NCBI GenBank assembly: GCA_017427625.1
Contig: JAFRSL010000257.1
Coordinates: 1 to 6,133, forward strand
Direction: 5' to 3'
Origin: Synergistaceae bacterium
GTDB taxonomy: Bacteria > Synergistota > Synergistia > Synergistales > Aminobacteriaceae
Length of the DNA stretch: 6,133 nt
In this document: positions 1-5,773 of the stretch, in pieces
Position numbering within the stretch: the first letter of the stretch is position 1
Layout of the letters: every line of letters starts with the position of its first letter
Notes under the pieces: model-generated
The model's database searches: none
What the model saw: only the letters and a program-made list of their open reading frames with translations
What the model was told of the DNA's origin: nothing
Position numbers and translations under genes: made by a program

Positions 1-669
1 CCTTACGTCTGCTTTCAGTTGCTCTATTGCTTTGCCCATGCTCTTCTCCTCCTTAATTGCTCGTGCTTTTGCCTGCCACTCAGAATGATACCACGACTCC
101 TCATCTCCGCTTCTGAAATCGTGAATCAACTTCCCAAGCTCCGACTCCAAACCTTCATGCGACACGTTGACGTAGATTATGTGATTGTTGTCGCCAAAAT
201 CCTGCCCAGTCTCTTTTATGATGCGGTCAATCCTGTAGATCGGCAGCCCGCCCTTGAGAACGTCTGTAGCCGTTATGAATATCACCACACGTTCTCGTTC
301 CGAAAGCGCGGAGAAATCTTCCCGTTTCTTCAGCGTCCTGACCGTCATCATTGCGCTGTTGAAATCCGCCCTGAACGGAGTTGCTCCGTCCGGCTTGTTC
401 TGAACCTCAATATCATACTGAGTACCCTTGGAGTCCACAGCGTAAACGTCAAATACAACGCCCCGTGAACCGTCGAACCCCTTCAATGTTTCTTGCGTAC
501 TCATGGAAATCACTACGAGATCCGGCTTGTCCATTATTATACGCAGAACAGTCTCAGTAGCAGGGATATTATCCTCGAAAAATGCCTTCATGAAAACGTC
601 ATCCATCAATGTGGCATTCCGAAAGTCCTGTATCTGTTCAGGAGTAATCTCAAACTTTTTCCTTGCCAT
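1..669 (-). CDS. PD-(D/E)XK nuclease/transposase-family protein, N-terminal part (runs off left edge)
   Basis: Reading the minus strand from ATG at 669 gives 223 residues without a stop, continuing past base 1, so the C-terminus is missing. The protein opens MARKKFEITPEQ, followed by a LMDDVFMKAFFED segment (residues 21-33) typical of the PDDEXK_2/Rpn-like family, in which a short helical start precedes the nuclease fold. The core is VVFDVYAVD (71-79) followed by YDIEVQ (85-90): D74 and E88-x-Q90 fit the D...ExQ variant of the PD-(D/E)XK catalytic motif. A conserved block with VVIFITATDVLKGGLPIY (128-145) and HIIYVNVS (163-170) follows, then a charged, probably helical tail. Members of this family are annotated as transposases or recombination-promoting nucleases, and many have no proven role. 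A GGAGG lies 7 nt before this ATG; an ATG one codon upstream (672) is possible but only 4 nt from it. The family call is fairly sure, the function is not. Confidence 0.78.
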   Translation of the reverse strand, partial: MARKKFEITPEQIQDFRNATLMDDVFMKAFFEDNIPATETVLRIIMDKPDLVVISMSTQETLKGFDGSRGVVFDVYAVDSKGTQYDIEVQNKPDGATPFRADFNSAMMTVRTLKKREDFSALSERERVVIFITATDVLKGGLPIYRIDRIIKETGQDFGDNNHIIYVNVSHEGLESELGKLIHDFRSGDEESWYHSEWQAKARAIKEEKSMGKAIEQLKADVR

Positions 670-697
670 CATTCTGCCTCCCTTCAAAGTGAAAAGA

Positions 698-729
698 ATT
701 ATAACAACTAATTGCGTTTGCCCGCTCAA
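698..729 (-). promoter_or_regulatory. Promoter of the PD-(D/E)XK gene, extended -10
   Basis: On the minus strand TGTTATAAT (706-698) is a consensus -10 hexamer with the TGn extension. The best -35-like hexamer, TTGAGC (729-724), is 20 nt away, which is too far for a normal spacer, so the extended -10 probably carries most of the strength. It would place transcription start near 691, about 20 nt before the ATG at 669. It overlaps the rightward promoter of the infC operon. Seen by eye; not tested. Confidence 0.55.
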
Positions 730-740
730 TGTGATATATT
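712..740 (+). promoter_or_regulatory. Sigma70-type promoter of the infC operon
   Basis: TTGCGT (712-717) and TATATT (735-740) are separated by exactly 17 nt, and TG at 732-733 forms an extended -10. These are good matches to the housekeeping sigma factor consensus. Initiation would fall near 747, leaving a 5' leader of about 170 nt before infC. The element lies back to back with the leftward promoter of the nuclease-family gene. Confidence 0.65.
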
Positions 741-825
741 TTCATACACAGGCTCTCCTGTTTCGGCCTCTAATGCTGACGGGGAACTAAGAAGCCAATA
801 CTCTGAATCTACATGCGTATAACAG

Positions 826-866
826 TCAGGGTCAGGCTTGCAGTGAAATGAGCCGCCCTGATTTTT
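826..866 (+). terminator. Intrinsic terminator/attenuator hairpin in the infC leader
   Basis: TCAGGG (826-831) pairs with CCCTGA (856-861), and inside it GGCT (835-838) pairs with AGCC (851-854), leaving a 12-nt loop and an asymmetric internal bulge. TTTTT follows directly at 862-866. Stem plus U run is the usual form of a Rho-independent terminator. Because it sits between the operon promoter and the first gene, it would act as a regulated premature stop rather than an operon end. No gene on the + strand ends just upstream of it. Confidence 0.65.
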
Positions 867-901
867 GTTATGCAATCGACCAAGCTGCGGCAGAAATCGG
901 A

Positions 902-910
902 AGGAGGAGG
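902..910 (+). promoter_or_regulatory. Strong Shine-Dalgarno site fixing the infC TTG start
   Basis: AGGAGGAGG ends 5 nt before TTG at 916, an ideal distance. There is no in-frame ATG or GTG nearby, and the ATT at 915 is out of frame, so this site decides the start. Confidence 0.8.
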
Positions 911-915
911 AATTA

Positions 916-1440
916 TTGCCCGGCAACGAAGAAAATACACCGCGCATCAACAACGAGATAACCTCATCACAGGTTCTCCTTGTTGACGAAAACGGCGTGA
1001 AAGTTGGAATCACAAGCACTATCGATGCCATACGTATGGCGCAGGAACAGTCTCTCGACCTCGTAGAAGTTGCACCGTTAGCACAGCCCCCCGTGTGCAG
1101 GATCATGGACTACGGGAAGTACCGCTACCAGCTTCAGAAGAAGGAGAAAGACGCACGCAAGAAGCAGAAAGTTCAGGAACTCAAGGAAATCAAGATGCGC
1201 CCCAAAATTGATGATCACGATTTTGATTTCAAGACTAAGGCGGTCAGGCAGTTCCTTGAGAAAGGGCACAGGGTAAAAGTCTCGGTGTTCTTCAGGGGAC
1301 GCGAGATGTCATTCCTGAACAAAGGTGAAGAGGTTTTGAACCGCGTTATCGCCGAATGCGAAGATGTCGGAAAATGCGAGTCCAAGCCCATGATGGAGGG
1401 CAGATACATGAGGCTTCTCCTCACACCTTCAACAAAGTAA
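916..1440 (+). CDS. infC: Translation initiation factor IF-3
   Basis: IF3 binds the 30S subunit, prevents premature joining of 50S and checks the start codon and initiator tRNA. From TTG at 916 the product is 174 residues, close to the usual 170-180. The N-domain begins TPRINNEI (8-15), the typical IF3 opening, with a GVKVGITSTIDAI stretch (27-39). The family signature RIMDYGKYRYQLQKK lies at 62-76, followed by the lysine-rich linker helix (to about 90). The C-domain (from about 91) includes KEIKMRPKIDDHDFDFK and ends RYMRLLLTPSTK. infC genes often use rare starts (AUU in E. coli), which permits self-regulation by start-codon discrimination; TTG here may serve the same end (inference). It is the first gene of the operon. 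Longer in-frame readings from TTG at 865 would begin at the terminator U run and can be dismissed. Confidence 0.95.
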   Translation: MPGNEENTPRINNEITSSQVLLVDENGVKVGITSTIDAIRMAQEQSLDLVEVAPLAQPPVCRIMDYGKYRYQLQKKEKDARKKQKVQELKEIKMRPKIDDHDFDFKTKAVRQFLEKGHRVKVSVFFRGREMSFLNKGEEVLNRVIAECEDVGKCESKPMMEGRYMRLLLTPSTK

Positions 1441-1466
1441 AACGAAAGGAGAATAATAATCTCAAA

Positions 1467-1670
1467 ATGGCCAAACAGAAATTAAAATCACACTCAGGCG
1501 CAAAGAAACGTTTCTTCAAGACAGGCACAGGGAAATTCGCGTACAGAAAGTGCAGCAGGTCTCACATTCTCGTCCACAAAAAGCCCTCACGTATGCGCCG
1601 CCTCAAGGAAACTGGATACGTTACCGAGACGCTCACCGAACAGATGAGGCACTTACTCCCCTACGACTAG
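1467..1670 (+). CDS. rpmI: 50S ribosomal protein L35 (bL35)
   Basis: The 67-residue product is the normal size for L35, a small basic protein of the large subunit. It begins MAKQKLKSHSGAKKRF and contains the hallmark SGAKKRFFKTGTGKF (10-24), then SHILVHKKPSRMRRL (32-46), matching the family from end to end. The likely Shine-Dalgarno is AAAGGAG (1445-1451), 15 nt before the ATG, which is unusually long; no valid closer start exists and the ATG begins exactly at the family's conserved N-terminus. It follows infC by 26 nt and precedes rplT by 16 nt, the conserved infC-rpmI-rplT order. In E. coli L20 represses this gene's translation; whether it does here is unknown. Confidence 0.95.
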   Translation: MAKQKLKSHSGAKKRFFKTGTGKFAYRKCSRSHILVHKKPSRMRRLKETGYVTETLTEQMRHLLPYD

Positions 1671-1686
1671 AAAGGATTGATGAAAA

Positions 1687-2037
1687 ATGAGAGTCAAAGG
1701 CGCATCACAGAGCAACAACAAGCGGAAAAAGCTGTTCAGCATCACAAAGGGCTATTGGGGTCAGCGTAAGAACGTTTACCGCCGTGCAAGAGAAGCATAT
1801 TTGGCCGCCCTTTCGAGAGCCTACAATGACCGCAAGCGCAAGAAGAGGGACTTCCGAAGACTCTGGATCACCCGTATCAGCGCGGCAGTAAGAGCCGAAG
1901 GTATGAGCTACAGCGTATTCATGAACGGCCTCAAGAAGCTCGGCATCAATCTCAACCGCAAAATGCTCTCCGAACTTGCCATCAATGACGCAAAGGCTTT
2001 CAGTGAGCTGGTCGAAAAGGTAAAGGCTGCTAAGTAA
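1687..2037 (+). CDS. rplT: 50S ribosomal protein L20 (bL20)
   Basis: L20 binds 23S rRNA early in large-subunit assembly and in several bacteria also represses its own operon. The 116-residue product matches the usual 115-119. The N-terminal basic extension (1-58), rich in Lys and Arg with KGYWGQRKNVYRRAREA at 21-37, is the rRNA-binding arm. RKKRDFRRLWITRISAA (51-67) and MSYSVFMNGLKKLGI (73-87) are the conserved core, with a C-terminal globular part through SELAINDAKAFSELVEK. A TGA lies in frame six bases before the ATG, so no longer start is possible. AAAGGA (1671-1676) is the ribosome binding site, 10 nt upstream. Its TAA shares a base with the pheS ATG. Confidence 0.96.
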   Translation: MRVKGASQSNNKRKKLFSITKGYWGQRKNVYRRAREAYLAALSRAYNDRKRKKRDFRRLWITRISAAVRAEGMSYSVFMNGLKKLGINLNRKMLSELAINDAKAFSELVEKVKAAK

Positions 2038-3230
2038 TGCCGGAAGATATTTTAACGAGCGTTACGACTGTGAGGGATTCTTCAGCGGAGTCCCTCGCAG
2101 CTCAACAAAAAGCTTCAACACTTCAGGAACTTGATGATACACGCGCAGAACATACAGGCAAAGAAGGAACACTTGGTCAGTTACTCCGCTCAATAGGCGA
2201 ATACGCTATGAGGGATGCTTTCAGGGAATCCTTAGCAAAAGCATCAACACTTCAAGAGCTTGATGACATCCGCGTAAAGTTCACAGGCAAAAAAGGTTCA
2301 CTCACACAGTTACTCCGCTCACTCGGCAAATTACCTCAAGAATTACGCAGGCAGGCAGGCCAGGAACTTAATACATTACGGGACGAAATCGAGAACGCAT
2401 TAGAACGCACAGGCAGGAAAATCCGCGATGCTGAGAATGAGAAGCTGGAAATCTCAGAGCGAATCGACGTAACACTCCCGTCAAAAGGAAGAAAGTCAGG
2501 CGCATTCCACCCCGTTATTCAGACGATGCACGAAATTGCTGACATAATGCAGGGATTGGGGTATTCCGTTGCGTCAGGGCCGGAAGTCGAGGAGGATTAC
2601 TACAACTTCGAGTGCCTTAACGTTCCAGCATGGCACCCGGCGAGGGATATGCAGGATACTTTCTACTTCCATGACGGAACGCTTCTGCGAACACACACAT
2701 CGCCCGTTCAGATCCGCGCAATGCACGAGTACGGCGCACCATTGAGGATAGTATGTCCCGGAAAAGTCTACAGGCGCGACAATGACCCAACGCATTCGCC
2801 GATGTTCAACCAGATGGAAGGACTGCTAATCGACAAAGATGTACCCTTCAGCGTCATGAAAGGCACGATGTCGGAGATGCTAAACGCATTCTTCGGGAAG
2901 AACTTGCAATACCGTTTCAGGGCGAGCTACTTCCCGTTCACCGAGCCTTCAATGGAACTTGATATTGAGTGCGTTGAATGCTCCGGCCATGATGAACATT
3001 GCCGGGTCTGTCATGGGACTGGCTGGCTTGAGGTCGCGGGTATGGGCATGGTTCACCCTAACGTGATCCGCGCCGGAAAGATTGACCCCGACGAGTATAA
3101 CGGCTTCGCTTTCGGTATCGGTCTCGACAGAATGGCAATGCTGAAATACGGCATCAGCGATTTGCGATTGCTCTTTGACGGAAACGTTTCATATTTCATG
3201 TCAGGATTCGGGGGTGCTGAGTCATGCTAA
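2037..3230 (+). CDS. pheS: Phenylalanyl-tRNA synthetase alpha subunit with duplicated N-terminal arm segment
   Basis: PheS is the catalytic subunit of the (alpha-beta)2 class II enzyme that charges tRNA-Phe with phenylalanine. At 397 residues it is about 50-60 longer than the usual 327-345. The extra length is a partial in-frame tandem duplication in the N-terminal helical tRNA-binding arm (residues about 12-56 and 58-99). The long arm helix (about 100-140) is present once. The catalytic part is normal: GYSVASGPEVEEDYYNFE (175-192, motif 1 region), THTSPVQ (219-225), GKVYRRDNDPTHSPMFNQME (242-261, motif 2), FPFTEPS (299-305) and GFAFGIGLDRMAML (356-369, motif 3, with the Ala of the Phe pocket). 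C312, C315, C322 and C325 make a CxxC-x6-CxxC knuckle. The ATG overlaps the rplT stop and is the first start in its frame, with AAAGG 10 nt upstream. ATG at 2208 would give a 340-residue canonical protein but has only a weak AGG before it. Confidence 0.95.
   Translation: MPEDILTSVTTVRDSSAESLAAQQKASTLQELDDTRAEHTGKEGTLGQLLRSIGEYAMRDAFRESLAKASTLQELDDIRVKFTGKKGSLTQLLRSLGKLPQELRRQAGQELNTLRDEIENALERTGRKIRDAENEKLEISERIDVTLPSKGRKSGAFHPVIQTMHEIADIMQGLGYSVASGPEVEEDYYNFECLNVPAWHPARDMQDTFYFHDGTLLRTHTSPVQIRAMHEYGAPLRIVCPGKVYRRDNDPTHSPMFNQMEGLLIDKDVPFSVMKGTMSEMLNAFFGKNLQYRFRASYFPFTEPSMELDIECVECSGHDEHCRVCHGTGWLEVAGMGMVHPNVIRAGKIDPDEYNGFAFGIGLDRMAMLKYGISDLRLLFDGNVSYFMSGFGGAESC
2070..2333 (+). repeat. Diverged tandem duplication inside pheS
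   Basis: Unit 1 (2070-2204, residues 12-56) and unit 2 (2208-2333, residues 58-99) align along their length with a single 3-codon gap (A22-Q24 of unit 1). From K25/K68 on, I count 22 of 32 residues and 72 of 96 bases identical by eye. The 15-nt string CAGTTACTCCGCTCA occurs exactly at 2178-2192 and 2307-2321. Both units begin with a TGAGGGAT string, GTG in unit 1 and ATG in unit 2. Unit 2 is closer to the family consensus (DIRVKFTGKKGSLTQLLRSLGKL); unit 1 has E43 where unit 2 has the conserved K86. Many differences are synonymous, so the copies have drifted for some time while staying in frame. Confidence 0.88.
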
Positions 3231-5644
3231 TCTCGTGGGAACTTCTGAAGAATTTTATCGACATTGAGCCGCTTGACCTTACTCCTGAAGTCATGGCTGA
3301 ACGCCTAACCTTCTCAGGCTCTGAGGTCGAAGGGATAACTTACACCGCCGGAAAGATGAGAGGGGTAGTCGCCGCAAGGATTGACGCTCTCGAAACTCAC
3401 CCAAAGGACGAGAAATATTCAGTCGCTCACCTCGACACTGGAAACGGCCGCCACGTCTGCGTAACAAGCGCGAAGAACATGAAGAAGGGCGATATGGTGT
3501 TCTACGCGGGCGAGGGCTCCGTTCTTCCTGACGGTACGGAAATGGGGACGAGGGACTTTCACGGCGTTCTGAGCTACGGAATGATGCTGAGTGCGGAGGA
3601 GCTGGGGCTTCATGATGTCGATGATCCGTCGGGGCTTCTGATACTTCCGAATGACGCAAGGCCGGGCGACATGGCCGAAAGTCTCTATCATATCGGCGAC
3701 GTAATACTCGATGTCTCAATCACTCCCAACAGGGGCGACCTCTTGAGTCTTCTCGGAATGGCACGCGAAATCAAGGGCCTCTATCCAAAGTCAACCCTCA
3801 AGACTCCCGAATGGTTACGGCCTCTTAAACAGGACAAAGAATGGACGGAGGACTTCGGGAAAATCTCATTGCCAGACAAAGGCTGCTATGCTTACAGATT
3901 GGGGCTTGCAACGGGAGCAAAGATAGGCGACTCTCCTTTGACAGCTAAAATCGACCTCGCACATCTCGGAATGAGGCCAATCAGCAACGCCGTTGATGTT
4001 ACGAACTATGTCATGATGATGCTGGGTCAGCCTCTTCACGCTTTCGACCTCAACACACTTCCCGCACGCGAAATCACAGTTAGAGCTGCACATGACGGTG
4101 AACGAATGATGACGCTTGACGGAAAGGAAAGGACACTCACTGAGCGCGACATGCTCATAACGTCGGGCGGTGAGGCAATCGCACTCGCTGGCGTAATGGG
4201 CGGTGAGCAGACGGGCATCAATCCCGACACAAGCACAATCGTAATCGAGAGCGCAAGTTTCTCACCCGTCAGAGTTGGACACACGTCGAGAAGACTCGGA
4301 ATAAACTCGGAGGCGGCTTTCAGGTTTTCGAGGACTGTCGACCCAGCTTTGAGCAAATCCGCGCTAATGGCCGCAACTACACTAATGCGCGATTGGTGCG
4401 GCGCTGAGGTTGGGTATAAGCCTCTTTCAGCCGAGAACGAAATCCGCGAACCCAAGCCCGTAACTCTCACCCGCCGTAAACTCTCCGTTTATCTCTCGTG
4501 GGACAACATGAACGAGGCCGCGAAAATTCTCGAAGGTTTCGGGATTATGCAGGTCAAGGACGAGGGTGAAGCGAGGGTATTCATGCCTCCGACCTCAAGG
4601 CCTGACATCACGATTGAGGAGGACTTAATCGAGGAAGTTGGGCGTTACAGGGGCTACAATGAGACTGAGGAGAGGCTTCCGGGCGAGATGCCGAGACGCG
4701 CTGACATTGGGCAGTCGATGAGGCTTGCAGGATTTGTGAGAAATGCACTCATGCCTAGAGGGTACACGGAAGTTTTGACATACAGCTTCCTTCCTGAAGA
4801 TTTCCCGGAGAAGCTGAGACTTCCCGCCGACGATGTGCGAGCAAAGCCTTTGACCATAGGCAACCCAATCAGCCGCGACCAAATGGCAATGAGGACGACG
4901 TTACTTCCCGGATTGCTTGCCGGTCTCAAAGTCAGCGTAACATCAGGCTGGCGCGAACCAGTGAGGATTTTCGAGCAGGGACGCGTATTCCTCAGAGACG
5001 GCGAAACCTCACACACCGAACCTGAACACGTTGCAGGATTGATCTTCAACGGTGCTGACACCCGCTCACCTTCTGGAAACCGAAGCGAGGATTTCTACAG
5101 CGTCAAGGCTGACGTTGAGGCACTAATCACGAAACGAGGTTACATGGCTGAATTTGTCGCAGGACATGAGCCGTTCATGCACGCGGGACAGACTGCGGAT
5201 ATTCTTGTTGACGGGAAGAAAGTCGGCTGTGTCGGAAGGATTAAGCCGGCTATTGAGCAGGAGCTTGATGTCGCAGGAGTGTATGCTTTCGAGATTGATG
5301 TTACATCTCTCATGGAAGCAAAGAAGCCTGTGTTCACCCCAGCAAGTTCGTTCCCCGCATCATTCAGGGATATATCGCTTATGGCCGCTGTAGACAGAAG
5401 CAGCGATGACGTTATGCGTGATATTCGTGAGGCTGTGAAAGAATCTGCAAGCGATGGTGTGATTCTTGAGGGCTTGAGGCTTTTCGACATTTACGCAGGA
5501 AAGGGAATCCCCGAAGGTTTCAGGAGCCTGGCATACACACTCAGCTACAGGTCTGACACAAGGACACTAACGGTTGAGGAAGTCGAGGCAGTACATAACA
5601 ACGTCCGCGAAAGCCTCAAACGAAAAGGCTACGTGATACGTTAA
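3224..5644 (+). CDS. pheT: Phenylalanyl-tRNA synthetase beta subunit
   Basis: PheT pairs with PheS, binds tRNA-Phe and hydrolyses mischarged Tyr-tRNA-Phe. The 806-residue length fits the bacterial long form (about 795-805). Domains in order: N-terminal segment (1-40, starting LISWELLKNFID); EMAP/OB-type tRNA-binding domain (about 45-150, ending SYGMMLSAEELGL); B3/B4 editing domain (about 215-390) with RPISNAVDVTNYVMMMLGQ (251-269), LHAFD (271-275, H272 probably at the editing site), LAGVMGG (321-327) and RRLGINSEAAFRFSRTVDP (356-374); B5 domain (about 410-480) with RPDITIEEDLIEEVGRYRGY (459-478); inactive synthetase-like core (about 490-690) with SRDQMAMRTTLLPGLL (550-565); FDX-ACB anticodon-binding domain (about 708-806) with SFPASFRDISLM. 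A TGA lies in frame six bases upstream, so ATG 3224 is the only start. GGGGGTG (3210-3216) is its ribosome binding site. It overlaps the pheS end by 7 nt, implying coupled, equal production. Confidence 0.96.
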   Translation: MLISWELLKNFIDIEPLDLTPEVMAERLTFSGSEVEGITYTAGKMRGVVAARIDALETHPKDEKYSVAHLDTGNGRHVCVTSAKNMKKGDMVFYAGEGSVLPDGTEMGTRDFHGVLSYGMMLSAEELGLHDVDDPSGLLILPNDARPGDMAESLYHIGDVILDVSITPNRGDLLSLLGMAREIKGLYPKSTLKTPEWLRPLKQDKEWTEDFGKISLPDKGCYAYRLGLATGAKIGDSPLTAKIDLAHLGMRPISNAVDVTNYVMMMLGQPLHAFDLNTLPAREITVRAAHDGERMMTLDGKERTLTERDMLITSGGEAIALAGVMGGEQTGINPDTSTIVIESASFSPVRVGHTSRRLGINSEAAFRFSRTVDPALSKSALMAATTLMRDWCGAEVGYKPLSAENEIREPKPVTLTRRKLSVYLSWDNMNEAAKILEGFGIMQVKDEGEARVFMPPTSRPDITIEEDLIEEVGRYRGYNETEERLPGEMPRRADIGQSMRLAGFVRNALMPRGYTEVLTYSFLPEDFPEKLRLPADDVRAKPLTIGNPISRDQMAMRTTLLPGLLAGLKVSVTSGWREPVRIFEQGRVFLRDGETSHTEPEHVAGLIFNGADTRSPSGNRSEDFYSVKADVEALITKRGYMAEFVAGHEPFMHAGQTADILVDGKKVGCVGRIKPAIEQELDVAGVYAFEIDVTSLMEAKKPVFTPASSFPASFRDISLMAAVDRSSDDVMRDIREAVKESASDGVILEGLRLFDIYAGKGIPEGFRSLAYTLSYRSDTRTLTVEEVEAVHNNVRESLKRKGYVIR

Positions 5645-5667
5645 AATCATAGCTTCTCTGGTGAACT

Positions 5668-5719
5668 GCCGCCGCTTATGGCTTATGCTCTTACGGCTGG
5701 AAGTGGCGGCTTCCCGTTT
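5668..5719 (+). terminator. Candidate terminator hairpin after pheT
   Basis: GCCGCCGCTT (5668-5677) pairs with AAGTGGCGGC (5701-5710) as a 10-bp stem with one G-U wobble when read as + strand RNA; on the minus strand that pair becomes A-C. The loop is long (23 nt), and the tail TTCCCGTTT is only moderately U-rich. It lies 23 nt after the pheT stop, where the operon should end. Position supports it more than the tail does. Confidence 0.5.
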
Positions 5720-5727
5720 AAGCCTGC

Positions 5728-5758
5728 AAAAAAGCGGCATCCCTCTTCAGGACACCGC
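5728..5758 (-). terminator. Rho-independent terminator of the PEPCK-like gene
   Basis: On the minus strand GCGGTGTCC (5758-5750), a 7-nt loop, and GGATGCCGC (5742-5734) form a 9-bp stem with two G-U wobbles, followed at once by TTTTTT (5733-5728). It begins 15 nt after the TAG stop of the leftward gene. In + strand RNA the two wobbles become mismatches, so the element mainly serves leftward transcription. Confidence 0.82.
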
Positions 5759-5773
5759 CAAATCTTTCAGTCT

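Larger units (their letters stand above)
747..915 (+). promoter_or_regulatory. infC operon leader, probable attenuator region
   Basis: This untranslated stretch between the predicted start of transcription and infC is structured. At its 5' end ACAGG-CTCT-CCTGT (748-761) makes a 5-bp stem with a 4-nt loop. A terminator-like hairpin with a U run lies at 826-866, about 35 nt before the infC Shine-Dalgarno. Upstream segments could compete for its 5' arm: CTGAC (776-780) is complementary to GTCAG (825-829, repeated at 831-835), and AAGCC (792-796) to GGCTT (835-839). The last two pairings cross, so they would form a pseudoknot if both occur. In Bacillus and enterobacteria L20 binds upstream RNA to repress this operon; a similar role here is inferred from position and layout only. 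No T-box motif (AGGGTGGNACCGCG type) and no Phe-rich leader peptide is visible. Confidence 0.5.

Noticed and set aside
19..790. Rightward open frames of 149, 72 and 95 codons across the left region
   Set aside because: They are antisense or out of frame to the recognisable PD-(D/E)XK gene, have no family motif and no proper ribosome binding site.
773..790. Five-residue leader peptide MLTGN in the infC leader
   Set aside because: It has no Shine-Dalgarno and no Phe codons, so it does not resemble a pheST-type attenuator peptide.
747..915. T-box riboswitch for uncharged tRNA-Phe
   Set aside because: The conserved T-box sequence and a UUC specifier in a Stem I context are not visible, and the leader is shorter than usual T-boxes.
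726..1106. Leftward 126-codon frame over the leader and start of infC
   Set aside because: It is antisense to infC and its leader, has a low-complexity, Ser-rich product and would cross the infC promoter region.
3291..3719. Arg-rich leftward frame of 142 codons inside pheT
   Set aside because: It is an antisense shadow of pheT with biased composition and no start signal.
4036..4470. Leftward frame of 144 codons inside pheT
   Set aside because: It is an antisense shadow of the conserved B3/B4 domain coding region.
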